Below, in pieces: positions 1 to 6,203 of a stretch of DNA of 30,257 nucleotides. A program made the translations under genes and the position numbers. The notes beneath the pieces are model-generated. The model ran no database searches. It was not told the DNA's origin and worked only from the letters and a program-made list of their open reading frames with translations. The stretch's first letter is position 1. Each line of letters begins with the position of its first letter. Source of the stretch: a virus; IMG/VR virus record IMGVR_UViG_3300022752_003029, positions 1 through 30,257 of that record; one strand, written 5' to 3'.

Positions 1-208
1 GCCCGGAGAAGCACGAATGGTTCACGGTCGAGCTCGCCACCGAAGACGTGACCGCGATGGTTCAAGAGGGCAAGCCATGAGCGCGCCGACCGAACACGAC
101 CCCGTCCTCGTGCTGCTCTGGATCATGGAGCGCATGGACGGCGTGGCGCTGGAGTACATCGCCCGACGTGAGCGGATGCGGACCTCGACCATGCGGGACA
201 TCCTCGCG
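1..208. repeat. Left copy of imperfect terminal overlap (circular map)
   Basis: This segment aligns without gaps to 30050-30257. Bases 82-208 (127 bases) are identical to 30131-30257, while bases 1-81 differ at eight positions (23, 26, 36, 38, 44, 50, 53, 81). An exact 127-base end overlap is what de Bruijn assemblers using k=127 leave when a circular or circularly permuted genome is linearised; that is my inference. The divergent 81 bases look like a second haplotype, because six of the seven codons affected upstream of the next gene's second codon change are synonymous or conservative. A true direct terminal repeat of the virion would be expected to be identical throughout. Confidence 0.85.
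3..80 (+). CDS. NrdR-like zinc-ribbon protein, C-terminal fragment (variant allele)
   Basis: This is the last 25 codons of the gene seen complete at 29902-30129; the 5' part lies off the left edge of the linear contig. The reading frame starts at base 3 with PEKHEWF and stops at TGA 78-80. Compared with the complete copy it has ttc/ttt, acg/acc, gaa/gag, gtg/gtc and acc/acg synonymous changes and one Ala-to-Ser replacement encoded by two base changes (gcc versus tcg). The stop overlaps the start of the next gene as ATGA. It should be counted as the same gene as the right-end copy, not as a second gene. Confidence 0.8.
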   Translation, partial: PEKHEWFTVELATEDVTAMVQEGKP

Positions 209-445
209 GCGTGGGGATGCCCGCCAACCCGGTACCGAATGCGCGACGAGTACCACGAGGCCCTCGCGCTGTGGAACACGGGAGACTTCACGTGGTGCGA
301 GATCGCAGAGGAAACGCGTAGCCCCATGGATGCGAAGACCCTGCGCTGTGCCGTGTTCGCGTGGGCGCAGAACATGGAGCTCGAGTACCGTGTGGGTCGA
401 CAGAGGGGAGCCAGGCCGAAGCGGCGAAGGGTTGACGCTGCGTAG
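77..445 (+). CDS. Putative helix-turn-helix DNA-binding protein
   Basis: A 122-aa basic protein starting at ATG 77, which overlaps the upstream stop (ATGA); an upstream in-frame ATG at base 17 would lie inside the preceding gene and is rejected. Two segments look like winged or simple helix-turn-helix units: roughly residues 18-48 (VALEYIARRERMRTSTMRDI) and 70-100 (FTWCEIAEETRSPMDAKTLR). The C-terminus is strongly basic (KRRR), consistent with nucleic-acid binding. It lies in the early operon directly before the primase-helicase, with about 105 non-coding bases between. I do not recognise the family. It could be a replication or transcription regulator; a small terminase is less likely because it is far from the large terminase. 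The first 44 codons are repeated at the right end of the window with Asn instead of Ser at residue 2. Confidence 0.7.
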   Translation: MSAPTEHDPVLVLLWIMERMDGVALEYIARRERMRTSTMRDILAAWGCPPTRYRMRDEYHEALALWNTGDFTWCEIAEETRSPMDAKTLRCAVFAWAQNMELEYRVGRQRGARPKRRRVDAA

Positions 446-498
446 GGGATGCCGTTAGCATTCTCACGTCCTCCACCGGGACGCGGGCGGCCACCCGC

Positions 499-523
499 AC
501 GCGGGGGCATAAAGCCCCCGCGT
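499..523 (+). other. Strong GC hairpin upstream of the primase gene
   Basis: A perfect 10-bp stem (ACGCGGGGGC / GCCCCCGCGT) closes a five-base loop ATAAA, 27 bases before the primase start. No T-tract follows, so it is not a textbook intrinsic terminator; it could attenuate read-through from the early operon or protect an RNA end. Flanking bases also hold an imperfect direct repeat of GTCCTCC(A/C)CCGG at about 468 and 522. The remainder of the 446-550 gap holds nothing else I can identify. Confidence 0.6.
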
Positions 524-550
524 CCTCCCCCGGTGCGGACAGGTGGAGAC

Positions 551-2872
551 ATGACGGTAAGCATCATGGGCCAGAAGGCCCAAGTCTACGCGCGCAAGAA
601 GGGATGGAAAGTCTTTCCGCTGCGCGAACGTGAGAAGATGCCGGCGACGGCCAACGGCTTCAAGGACGCCACGAGCGACCTTGAGGAGATCGCGCGCCTG
701 TGGGGCGAACGCGAGTACAACGTCGGGCTCGCGACGGGCGAAGGCTCGGGCGTGTGGGTCTTCGACGTGGACGGAGACGCGCCGAAAGGCGGCGGTCTCA
801 CTGGGCCGGAGGCCCTTGCGCTGCTCGAGGAGCACCACGGCGCGCTGCCGCCTACGCTTACCGTCAGGACCGGGAACGGAGCCCACTACTACTACCGCAT
901 GCCGGTCGGGCGAGACCTTCGCAACCGTGCCCGCATCACCATCGATGGTCAGCGTACCGGCCTCGATGTGCGCGCGGATGGTGGGTATGTGGTGCTCCCG
1001 CCGAGCGTGCACCCGAACGGGCAGGCGTATGCGTTCGTCAAGGGCTGCAACGAGGTGAGCGACGCACCCGACTGGCTGCTCGACGCGCTCTATCCGCGCA
1101 AGCCAGAGCCGACGCCGAAGCCTGCGACCGTCGAGGCGAGCGACGACGACCAAGCGACCGGCCGCGATGTATTGCAGGTTGCAGCAGACCGCATCCGCGC
1201 ATGCACGGATGGACGGCGGCATGAGACCATTTACCGAGAGAGCGCGATCATCGGCGAGCTCGTTGCGGGCGGGTGTATCGACCGAGAGGCGGCTACGGTC
1301 GCTCTGGTCGAGGCTGGCCTCGCCATCGGCAAGCCGGAGGCAGAGGTGCGCCGAACGGTGCGCGATGGGCTGGACCGTGGAGCACAGAGCCCGCGACGCT
1401 TCTCCGACGCTCCATCAACCATTCCTCCGACGCCCTACAGGCCGAGCGACGTAGGCAACGCCGCGCGCCTCGTGGACCGTTTCGGTGGCGATGTTCGATG
1501 GTGCGACACGGCCCAGGGCGAAGGATGGCTTGTGTGGGACGGCAAGCGATGGGCGCCAGACAGCATGCGTCGCGTTGATGCTATGTCCCGCGAAGTGGCT
1601 GCGGACGTCGTGGCTTACGCCGCAGACCTACAGCAGCGAGCGCGCGCAGCAGCCGCAGCAGCTGGACAGACCACAACGCCGGCACAGCAGCGCGCCCTCG
1701 CGCAGCTCCGCACCGAAGCCAAGTCATGGATGCTCTGGGCACGCCAGAGCGAAATGGTGTCTCACCTCGGGGCTGTGGCCAAGGTGGCGCGCACTGACGT
1801 AGCCATCTCACACGAGGACCTCGACGCAGACCCGTGGCTGCTGAACACGCAGAACGGGATCGTGGACCTTCGCCTCGACGCGCAACGACCGCACGAGCGA
1901 GAGGCGCGCATGACGAAGCTGACCGGCACAGAGCTCGGCAACCGGTACGGATGCCCCACGTGGATCGCGTTCCTTACGCGCATCATGGGCGGCAGCGAGG
2001 AGATGGTGTCCTTCATCCAGCGAGTGGTGGGGTACTGCCTCAGTGGGAGCACGCGCGAGCAGTGCCTCTTCATCCTTTACGGGAACGGGAGCAACGGCAA
2101 GAGCACCTTCCTGGACACGGTGCGCGCTGTGCTCGGAGACTACGCGATGCACGCACGCGCGGAGACTTTCGTGCGCGATAGCCGCGGAGGCATCCCCAAC
2201 GACATCGCCGCACTGCGAGGCGCACGCCTTGTGACGGCATCGGAGCCTGAGCAGGGCGAGCAGCTGGACGAGGGGCTCGTGAAGGAAATGACGGGCGATG
2301 CCGCGATGACGGCGCGCTTCATGCGCTCGGAGTTCTTCACGTTCACGCCGACGTTCAAGGTCCTTCTCGCCACGAACCACCGACCGATCATCCGAGGAAC
2401 GGATCACGGCATCTGGCGCCGCATTCGCCTCGTGCCGTTCACAGAGACGATCGCCGAGAATGAGAAGGACCGCGACCTCGGGGCGAAACTCGCAGCCGAG
2501 TCGCCAGGCATTCTCGCATGGGCTGTGCAGGGATGCGTCGAGTGGCAGCGCATCGGCCTAGCACCGCCGGCTGTGGTGACCGATGCGACGCAAGACTACC
2601 GCGCCGACATGGACATCCTCTCTGAGTTCATCGAGGAGAAGTGCATGCTCTACGCAACGGTAGGCAACACGGCGCTCTATCAGGCCTTCAGCGCATGGTC
2701 TGCCGCGAACGGAGAGCGCCCTCGGTCGCACCGATGGTTGACCCGTGCGCTCACCGATCGTGGGTACAAACAGGATCCCAACCGTTCCGCAGGTCGCCGC
2801 TGGCTCGGACTGTCCTTGCGTGAGCAGCCGTCGCCTGGAGCAAGCCGCGCCGACCGCTCGACGTTCTACTGA
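551..2872 (+). CDS. Prim-Pol primase fused to P4/D5-type SF3 helicase
   Basis: This 773-aa protein should prime and unwind DNA for phage replication. The N-terminal part resembles a bifunctional primase/polymerase domain: a metal-binding FDVDG at residues 71-75 (Asp72, Asp74), a TGNGAHYYYR segment with His112, and LDVRADGGYVVLPPS around 138-152. The C-terminal half is a P4-type superfamily 3 helicase with Walker A GNGSNGKST at 511-519 and downstream ATNHRP typical of these enzymes (LLATNHRPIIRGTDHGIWRR). The start at 551 is chosen because AGGTGGAG lies just upstream; an earlier in-frame ATG at 449 would translate the GC hairpin region into Pro/Arg-rich sequence. The gene is followed at once by an eight-repeat inverted-repeat region (2873-3096), the arrangement expected for an initiator-helicase and its origin, as known for phage P4 alpha protein. 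Confidence 0.93.
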   Translation: MTVSIMGQKAQVYARKKGWKVFPLREREKMPATANGFKDATSDLEEIARLWGEREYNVGLATGEGSGVWVFDVDGDAPKGGGLTGPEALALLEEHHGALPPTLTVRTGNGAHYYYRMPVGRDLRNRARITIDGQRTGLDVRADGGYVVLPPSVHPNGQAYAFVKGCNEVSDAPDWLLDALYPRKPEPTPKPATVEASDDDQATGRDVLQVAADRIRACTDGRRHETIYRESAIIGELVAGGCIDREAATVALVEAGLAIGKPEAEVRRTVRDGLDRGAQSPRRFSDAPSTIPPTPYRPSDVGNAARLVDRFGGDVRWCDTAQGEGWLVWDGKRWAPDSMRRVDAMSREVAADVVAYAADLQQRARAAAAAAGQTTTPAQQRALAQLRTEAKSWMLWARQSEMVSHLGAVAKVARTDVAISHEDLDADPWLLNTQNGIVDLRLDAQRPHEREARMTKLTGTELGNRYGCPTWIAFLTRIMGGSEEMVSFIQRVVGYCLSGSTREQCLFILYGNGSNGKSTFLDTVRAVLGDYAMHARAETFVRDSRGGIPNDIAALRGARLVTASEPEQGEQLDEGLVKEMTGDAAMTARFMRSEFFTFTPTFKVLLATNHRPIIRGTDHGIWRRIRLVPFTETIAENEKDRDLGAKLAAESPGILAWAVQGCVEWQRIGLAPPAVVTDATQDYRADMDILSEFIEEKCMLYATVGNTALYQAFSAWSAANGERPRSHRWLTRALTDRGYKQDPNRSAGRRWLGLSLREQPSPGASRADRSTFY

Positions 2873-3096
2873 CGGACACTTCTTCGGACACTTCCGCACC
2901 ACCTACGATGCGCCTACCATCGATGTGCGGACACTACGGACACTTCTTTTCAACATCATCCCGCGTATGTGAGAAGGTAACGAAACGACACCCACATACA
3001 TATATACAGATCATGTCGGAAACTTCTGTCCGTAGTGTCCGCATCGCGATGGGAACGGCATCGTAGGCGTCTTCGAAGTGTCCGTCGATCTGTCCG
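2873..3096. repeat. Eight CGGACA repeats in a large inverted repeat; candidate replication origin
   Basis: CGGACA occurs four times on the plus strand (2873, 2885, 2928, 2937) and four times on the minus strand (TGTCCG at 3027, 3036, 3079, 3091). Extended units read CGGACACTTC at four sites, CGGACACTAC at two, CGGACAGAAG and CGGACAGATC. The core is a 41-base inverted repeat, 2902-2942 against 3027-3067, with 7 mismatches; it contains the exact 17-base arm TGCGGACACTACGGACA. The arms are separated by 84 bases that include the AT-rich run ACATACATATATACAG. The region fills the whole gap between the primase-helicase stop and the next gene. Symmetric repeats flanking an AT-rich centre next to a replication gene suggest an origin; an operator array for a repressor is the alternative. 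Confidence 0.75.
2965..3006 (+). promoter_or_regulatory. Candidate operator/promoter in the repeat spacer (shared 14-mer)
   Basis: CGACACCCACATAC at 2986-2999 is identical to 28513-28526, where it fills the spacer of a strong sigma70-like promoter. Here it is preceded by GTAACG (2977-2982, four of six matches to TTGACG in the same relative position) and followed by ATATATA, so a weak promoter GTAACG-18-TATATA reading right is possible. The last seven bases CACATAC also form an inverted repeat with GTATGTG at 2965-2971. I infer an operator for a phage regulator, most simply the XRE protein encoded at 28569. Confidence 0.5.
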
Positions 3097-3112
3097 CACC
3101 ACAGGAGCAACC

Positions 3113-3358
3113 ATGACCGTAGACTTTCGTACCTGGCTCTCGCGGCACAAGAACCGCAACAGCCCTCTCGGCGACCTCGCCACCGATGCACTGAGCAAAG
3201 GCGGCAGATGGACGGGAGACTGTCCTGAAACGCTGCGCGATGCCCTCGACCGTCTGCGCGCATGCTCTGCGGCGTACGACACGCTCGACGCAGCCGTGAA
3301 GCAGTGGCGGCGCTACAACAAGAGCAAGCAGGGTTGCCGAGGCGCGACCCCACGTTAA
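3113..3358 (+). CDS. YozE-like SAM-fold small protein
   Basis: An 81-aa protein. The N-terminal FRTWLSRHKNRNSPLGDLATD resembles the YozE family signature (an aromatic residue, W-L, then P-[LI]-G-D-L-A-x-D), and the later AVKQWRRYN fits the closing helix; family length is about 70 residues. Members are small helical proteins of unknown function, often encoded by Gram-positive bacteria and phages. ATG 3113 is preferred because AGGAG lies at 3103-3107; the frame is open further upstream (to 3035), but that would run through the repeat region. It is the first gene after the candidate origin and stands alone, with a 197-base gap before the next gene. Confidence 0.7.
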   Translation: MTVDFRTWLSRHKNRNSPLGDLATDALSKGGRWTGDCPETLRDALDRLRACSAAYDTLDAAVKQWRRYNKSKQGCRGATPR

Positions 3359-3555
3359 AGAACCGATGCGTGGATCTCCACGTGAACGTAGGGAAAGCCG
3401 TCCCGGTAATGGTGCCGGGCGGCGCTCCCGGCGACTGGACCGGGCCAGAACGCGCGCGAAAGCCGTGTATACTGACCGACACCCCCCCCGACCCCGTATG
3501 GTTCTCGACTTTCTCTCGCTCGACCGGTACCTTGAAGCCAAGAAACGGAGCCCAA
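3359..3555 (+). promoter_or_regulatory. Non-coding gap with hairpin and TGTATACT element
   Basis: The gap has a GC hairpin GCCGGG-CGGCGCT-CCCGGC at about 3414-3432, the octamer TGTATACT at 3466-3473, and an eight-C run at 3482-3489. TATACT would be an acceptable -10 box 83 bases before the next start, but the hexamer 17 bases upstream (CCAGAA) is not a -35 box. TGTATACT recurs at 6147 and 10643, each just before another gene, so it may be a promoter or a phage-factor site for late transcription. No convincing small gene is seen. Confidence 0.4.
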
Positions 3556-3924
3556 ATGGCGATCGAACGCCGCAAGCCACGCGACCGGGCGACCAACTAC
3601 GGCAAGCTGCCCGACACGCAGGAGCGGGTCGAGTACCTGCGTGACGCACTGCGCCACGCGGAGAGCATGGTCACGAAGGCAGAAGAGGCGCGGTCATGGC
3701 AAGCGGCCGTTAGCGCGAAGCGCCTCGCGCTCCAGACGCGCGACGAACTAGACTTGGCGCTTGCCAAGGCCTCGGCCCCTGACGACACTATGAGCGATGA
3801 GCAACTCCTCTCGATCATGGTCCAGGCCATCGCCTCGCTACCGGCTCAGCATCTCGAGCGCCTCGAGGATGCGATCGCGATCCGACGTGGCGCTCCACCT
3901 GTGCGACTGGTTGAGACTGCTTGA
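3556..3924 (+). CDS. Putative terminase small subunit / coiled-coil DNA-packaging protein
   Basis: A 122-aa, highly charged, mainly helical protein. Residues 19-60 form a likely coiled coil (RVEYLRDALRHAESMVTKAE) and a second helical part (SDEQLLSIMVQAIASLPAQH, about 78-97) follows an acidic linker. The shape (basic N-terminus, central coiled coil, C-terminal helices) and the position two genes before the large terminase fit a small terminase, but I see no clear HTH and call this only as a candidate. ATG 3556 is preceded by GGAG at 3547-3550; longer in-frame versions extend into GC-hairpin sequence. Its stop overlaps the TTG start of the next gene (TTGA), so the two are translationally coupled. 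Confidence 0.5.
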   Translation: MAIERRKPRDRATNYGKLPDTQERVEYLRDALRHAESMVTKAEEARSWQAAVSAKRLALQTRDELDLALAKASAPDDTMSDEQLLSIMVQAIASLPAQHLERLEDAIAIRRGAPPVRLVETA

Positions 3925-4808
3925 TCGCCCTCTCCCTCTCTGGCGGCAAAGACTCGGTCGCGGCCTCGCTGCATCTGCGCGAGATGGGTCTCGACCATGT
4001 TCGTATCTTCATGGATACGGGGTGGGAGCATGCGGACCTTTACGCGCACCTCGACTATCTAGAGCGCGAACTCGGACCGGTCATTCGGCTTGCTCCGAAG
4101 ATGCCAGACATCCCGGCCGAGATCCTCGGGCGTGTCGAGGAGATCGAACACGTTGTCGGTCGTTCGCCGTCTGGCTTCGTTCGCTGGGCGGTGCATAAGG
4201 CGATGTTCCCAAGTCGCATGCGTCGGTACTGCACCCAAGAGCTGAAGGTCAAGCCTTTCCTCCGCTGGGTCAATGAACAGGACGACGACATCGTCAACGT
4301 GGTCGGCATTCGTGCCGAGGAGAGCATCGCTCGCTCGAAGCTCACCGAGCGAGAGCCGATGCTCGGAGCCGAACACGTCGAGGTTTGGCGCCCTCTGTTG
4401 AAGTGGACCGAGGCAGACGTGATCGCCATCCACGGAAGGCATGGCGTGCTTCCGTGTCCTCTTTACCTGCGCGGCTCTACCAGGGTCGGATGCTGGCCGT
4501 GCATCCAGGCGAACAAGGGAGAGCTTGCCGCGCTTTCAACGGACGATCGACGCGTTGAAGCCATCCGCATGCTCGAGGCTCTTGTCGCTGACCTCGCTCG
4601 ACTACGAAGGGACAGATCTCCCCCGGCTATGTTTCAGGCACCGATCGCCGAGATGACGGCAGACGGCCCGAAGTACCCATGCTGGCCGATCGATCGTGTT
4701 CTCGAATGGTCTCGTACTGCTCGAGGTGGTCGGCAGATGCAGCTCGGTGGTGGATGGGGACAGGAAGCCGGGTGCGCTCGCTGGGGTCTTTGTGAGGTGG
4801 CGACGTGA
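3921..4808 (+). CDS. PAPS-reductase family PP-loop protein (DndC-like cysteines)
   Basis: A 295-aa protein with an N-terminal ATP-pyrophosphatase PP-loop SGGKDS at residues 7-12. Further family marks are FMDTGWEH (30-37), RRYCTQELKVKP (101-112, Cys104), VVGIRAEES (127-135) and GCWPC (190-194, Cys191 and Cys194); more cysteines are at 179, 254, 285 and 291. The family adenylates a substrate and moves sulfur; members include CysH, and DndC of DNA phosphorothioation, which also has an RxCTxxLK block and a GCWxC block. The cysteines could hold an Fe-S cluster, which is inference. The TTG start overlaps the upstream stop; any ATG start would lose the PP-loop. It sits between the possible small terminase and the large terminase, overlapping the latter by GTGA. 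No other dnd-type gene is in the window, so its substrate is open. Confidence 0.82.
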   Translation: MIALSLSGGKDSVAASLHLREMGLDHVRIFMDTGWEHADLYAHLDYLERELGPVIRLAPKMPDIPAEILGRVEEIEHVVGRSPSGFVRWAVHKAMFPSRMRRYCTQELKVKPFLRWVNEQDDDIVNVVGIRAEESIARSKLTEREPMLGAEHVEVWRPLLKWTEADVIAIHGRHGVLPCPLYLRGSTRVGCWPCIQANKGELAALSTDDRRVEAIRMLEALVADLARLRRDRSPPAMFQAPIAEMTADGPKYPCWPIDRVLEWSRTARGGRQMQLGGGWGQEAGCARWGLCEVAT

Positions 4809-6193
4809 ACCTCGCCTCCCTCGCCACGGCGACGAACACGCTAGCGCGTCGGGCACACGCGGACCCGCTGGCCTACTTCAGGCCGACGCCCCCGCAGCTC
4901 GCGTTCCTCTCGAGCAACCATCCGATCCGCTTGCTCCGCGCCGGTAACCAGCTGGGTAAGACGTGGGCGGGCCTCGCCGACTGCATCTTCCGCTGTTTGG
5001 GCTCGCATCCGTGGACGCTGGTTAAGGCGCCTCCCATCGAGGCGTGGGTCGTGGTCGTGTCGTGGGAGCAGAGCCTGTCCATTCAGGCGAAGCTGTGGAG
5101 CCTTCTGCCGAAGGACGCCATCGAACCCGACTGCGAGTACACGCCGGGTAAGGGCTTCCGCGGGCGCACGCCCATCGTGCGGTTCAAGAACGGCAGTGTG
5201 CTTCGCATCCGCACGGTCAACCAGGGCGCCCTCGCGCTGGCTGGCTCGACCATTGACTACGTGCTCATCGACGAGCCACCGCCCGAAGAGATCTGGTCCG
5301 AGCTCGCGGCGCGCGTGCTGCGCCAGCGAGGGCGCATCGCGATCACGCTTACGCCCATCGGGCTCCCCCTCGGGTGGTTGAGGAAGCTGGTCGAGGAGCA
5401 GGTCGTGCAGGACCTGCACTTCCCGCTCACGGTCGAGAACACCACGCCCATCGGCGGGCGTCCTCTGCTCACGCGCGAGGACATCGAGAAGCTCGAGGGG
5501 CAGGTGCTCCCGCAAGAGCGCGCCCAGCGCATCCATGGCGAGTGGGACAGCGGATGGGTCGAGGGCCGCGTCTTTAAGATGTTCGACCCGGCGCAGCACG
5601 TCCGCGCCGACGTTCCGGCTGGCGAGGCGCTTATCGGTGTGGGCATCGACCACGGCACCGAGGCCGGCGCGCAGGTCGCCGTCCTGACGGCGCTTGTTCG
5701 CGACGGCGGCGAGGGGCACCCGAAGATCTGGGTGCTCGACCAGATCGTTTCGGACGGCATGACCACGCCGGACCAGGACGCCGCGGCGCTCCTCGCGATG
5801 CTCAAGCGATGCGGTCTGCGCTGGGAGAACGTCGACCGATGGGTGGGAGACCGCAAGGTGTACGGCAGGCGCAACGGGAGCCTCAAGTCGAACGCGATGC
5901 TTATGTCCTCGATGGAGCGCGCGCTGAAGCTCCCCACCGGGAGCCTCCCCTTCCGCATCCACACGGCGTACAAGCCTCGCGGATCGGTCTTCGAAGGCTA
6001 CCGGGTGCTGTCCGCGGCGATGCTCCGAAACGACTTCAGCATCAACCCACGATGCCGCGGGCTCATCGACGACCTACAGAAGTTCGATGGGCGAGAGGCC
6101 AGCGAGCACAAGCACAGCATCGACGCGCTGCGCTACACGCTCGAACTGTATACTAGGCGCCTATACCAGCCGACCGCGATAAGGCTCGGGTAA
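4805..6193 (+). CDS. terL: Terminase large subunit (ATPase-nuclease)
   Basis: A 462-aa motor that cuts concatemers and pumps DNA into the prohead through the portal. Walker A is GNQLGKT at residues 47-53, Walker B YVLIDE at 152-157 and the coupling motif TLTPIG at 181-186. The C-terminal RNase H-like nuclease begins around GVGIDHG (278-284, Asp282) and ends with the usual HSIDALRYT block near 440. The length is normal for the family. It starts with GTG 4805, overlapping the upstream stop by four bases; the first ATG codons lie far inside the ATPase. The 3' end contains the octamer TGTATACT (6147-6154) followed by a perfect palindrome TAGGCGCCTA (6154-6163). I cannot tell from sequence whether packaging is headful or cos-type, though the circular map suits headful. 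Confidence 0.95.
   Translation: MNLASLATATNTLARRAHADPLAYFRPTPPQLAFLSSNHPIRLLRAGNQLGKTWAGLADCIFRCLGSHPWTLVKAPPIEAWVVVVSWEQSLSIQAKLWSLLPKDAIEPDCEYTPGKGFRGRTPIVRFKNGSVLRIRTVNQGALALAGSTIDYVLIDEPPPEEIWSELAARVLRQRGRIAITLTPIGLPLGWLRKLVEEQVVQDLHFPLTVENTTPIGGRPLLTREDIEKLEGQVLPQERAQRIHGEWDSGWVEGRVFKMFDPAQHVRADVPAGEALIGVGIDHGTEAGAQVAVLTALVRDGGEGHPKIWVLDQIVSDGMTTPDQDAAALLAMLKRCGLRWENVDRWVGDRKVYGRRNGSLKSNAMLMSSMERALKLPTGSLPFRIHTAYKPRGSVFEGYRVLSAAMLRNDFSINPRCRGLIDDLQKFDGREASEHKHSIDALRYTLELYTRRLYQPTAIRLG
6147..6163 (+). promoter_or_regulatory. TGTATACT element and TAGGCGCCTA palindrome before the portal gene
   Basis: TGTATACT (6147-6154) abuts the 10-bp perfect palindrome TAGGCGCCTA (6154-6163), 50 bases upstream of the portal start and inside the end of the terminase gene. 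TATACT resembles a -10 box but no -35 is found at the right distance. The same octamer lies upstream of the genes at 3556 and 10677. Confidence 0.35.
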
Positions 6194-6203
6194 CGGGGGG
6201 TCC

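Noticed and set aside
1-208. True direct terminal repeat of the virion
   Set aside because: The two copies differ at eight of the first 81 bases, while a replicated terminal repeat would be identical; the exact part is 127 bases, fitting an assembly overlap.
3482-3489. Eight-C run as a slippery or phase-variable tract
   Set aside because: It lies in a non-coding gap, so slippage would have no coding effect; only promoter spacing could be touched and there is no clear promoter.
3366-3644. A 92-codon open frame in the gap before the small-terminase candidate
   Set aside because: No ribosome site, Arg/Pro-rich texture of a GC shadow, and overlap with the better supported gene at 3556.
4841-5962. 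A 373-codon minus-strand open frame under the terminase gene
   Set aside because: Antisense shadow of terL with biased composition and no recognisable domain.
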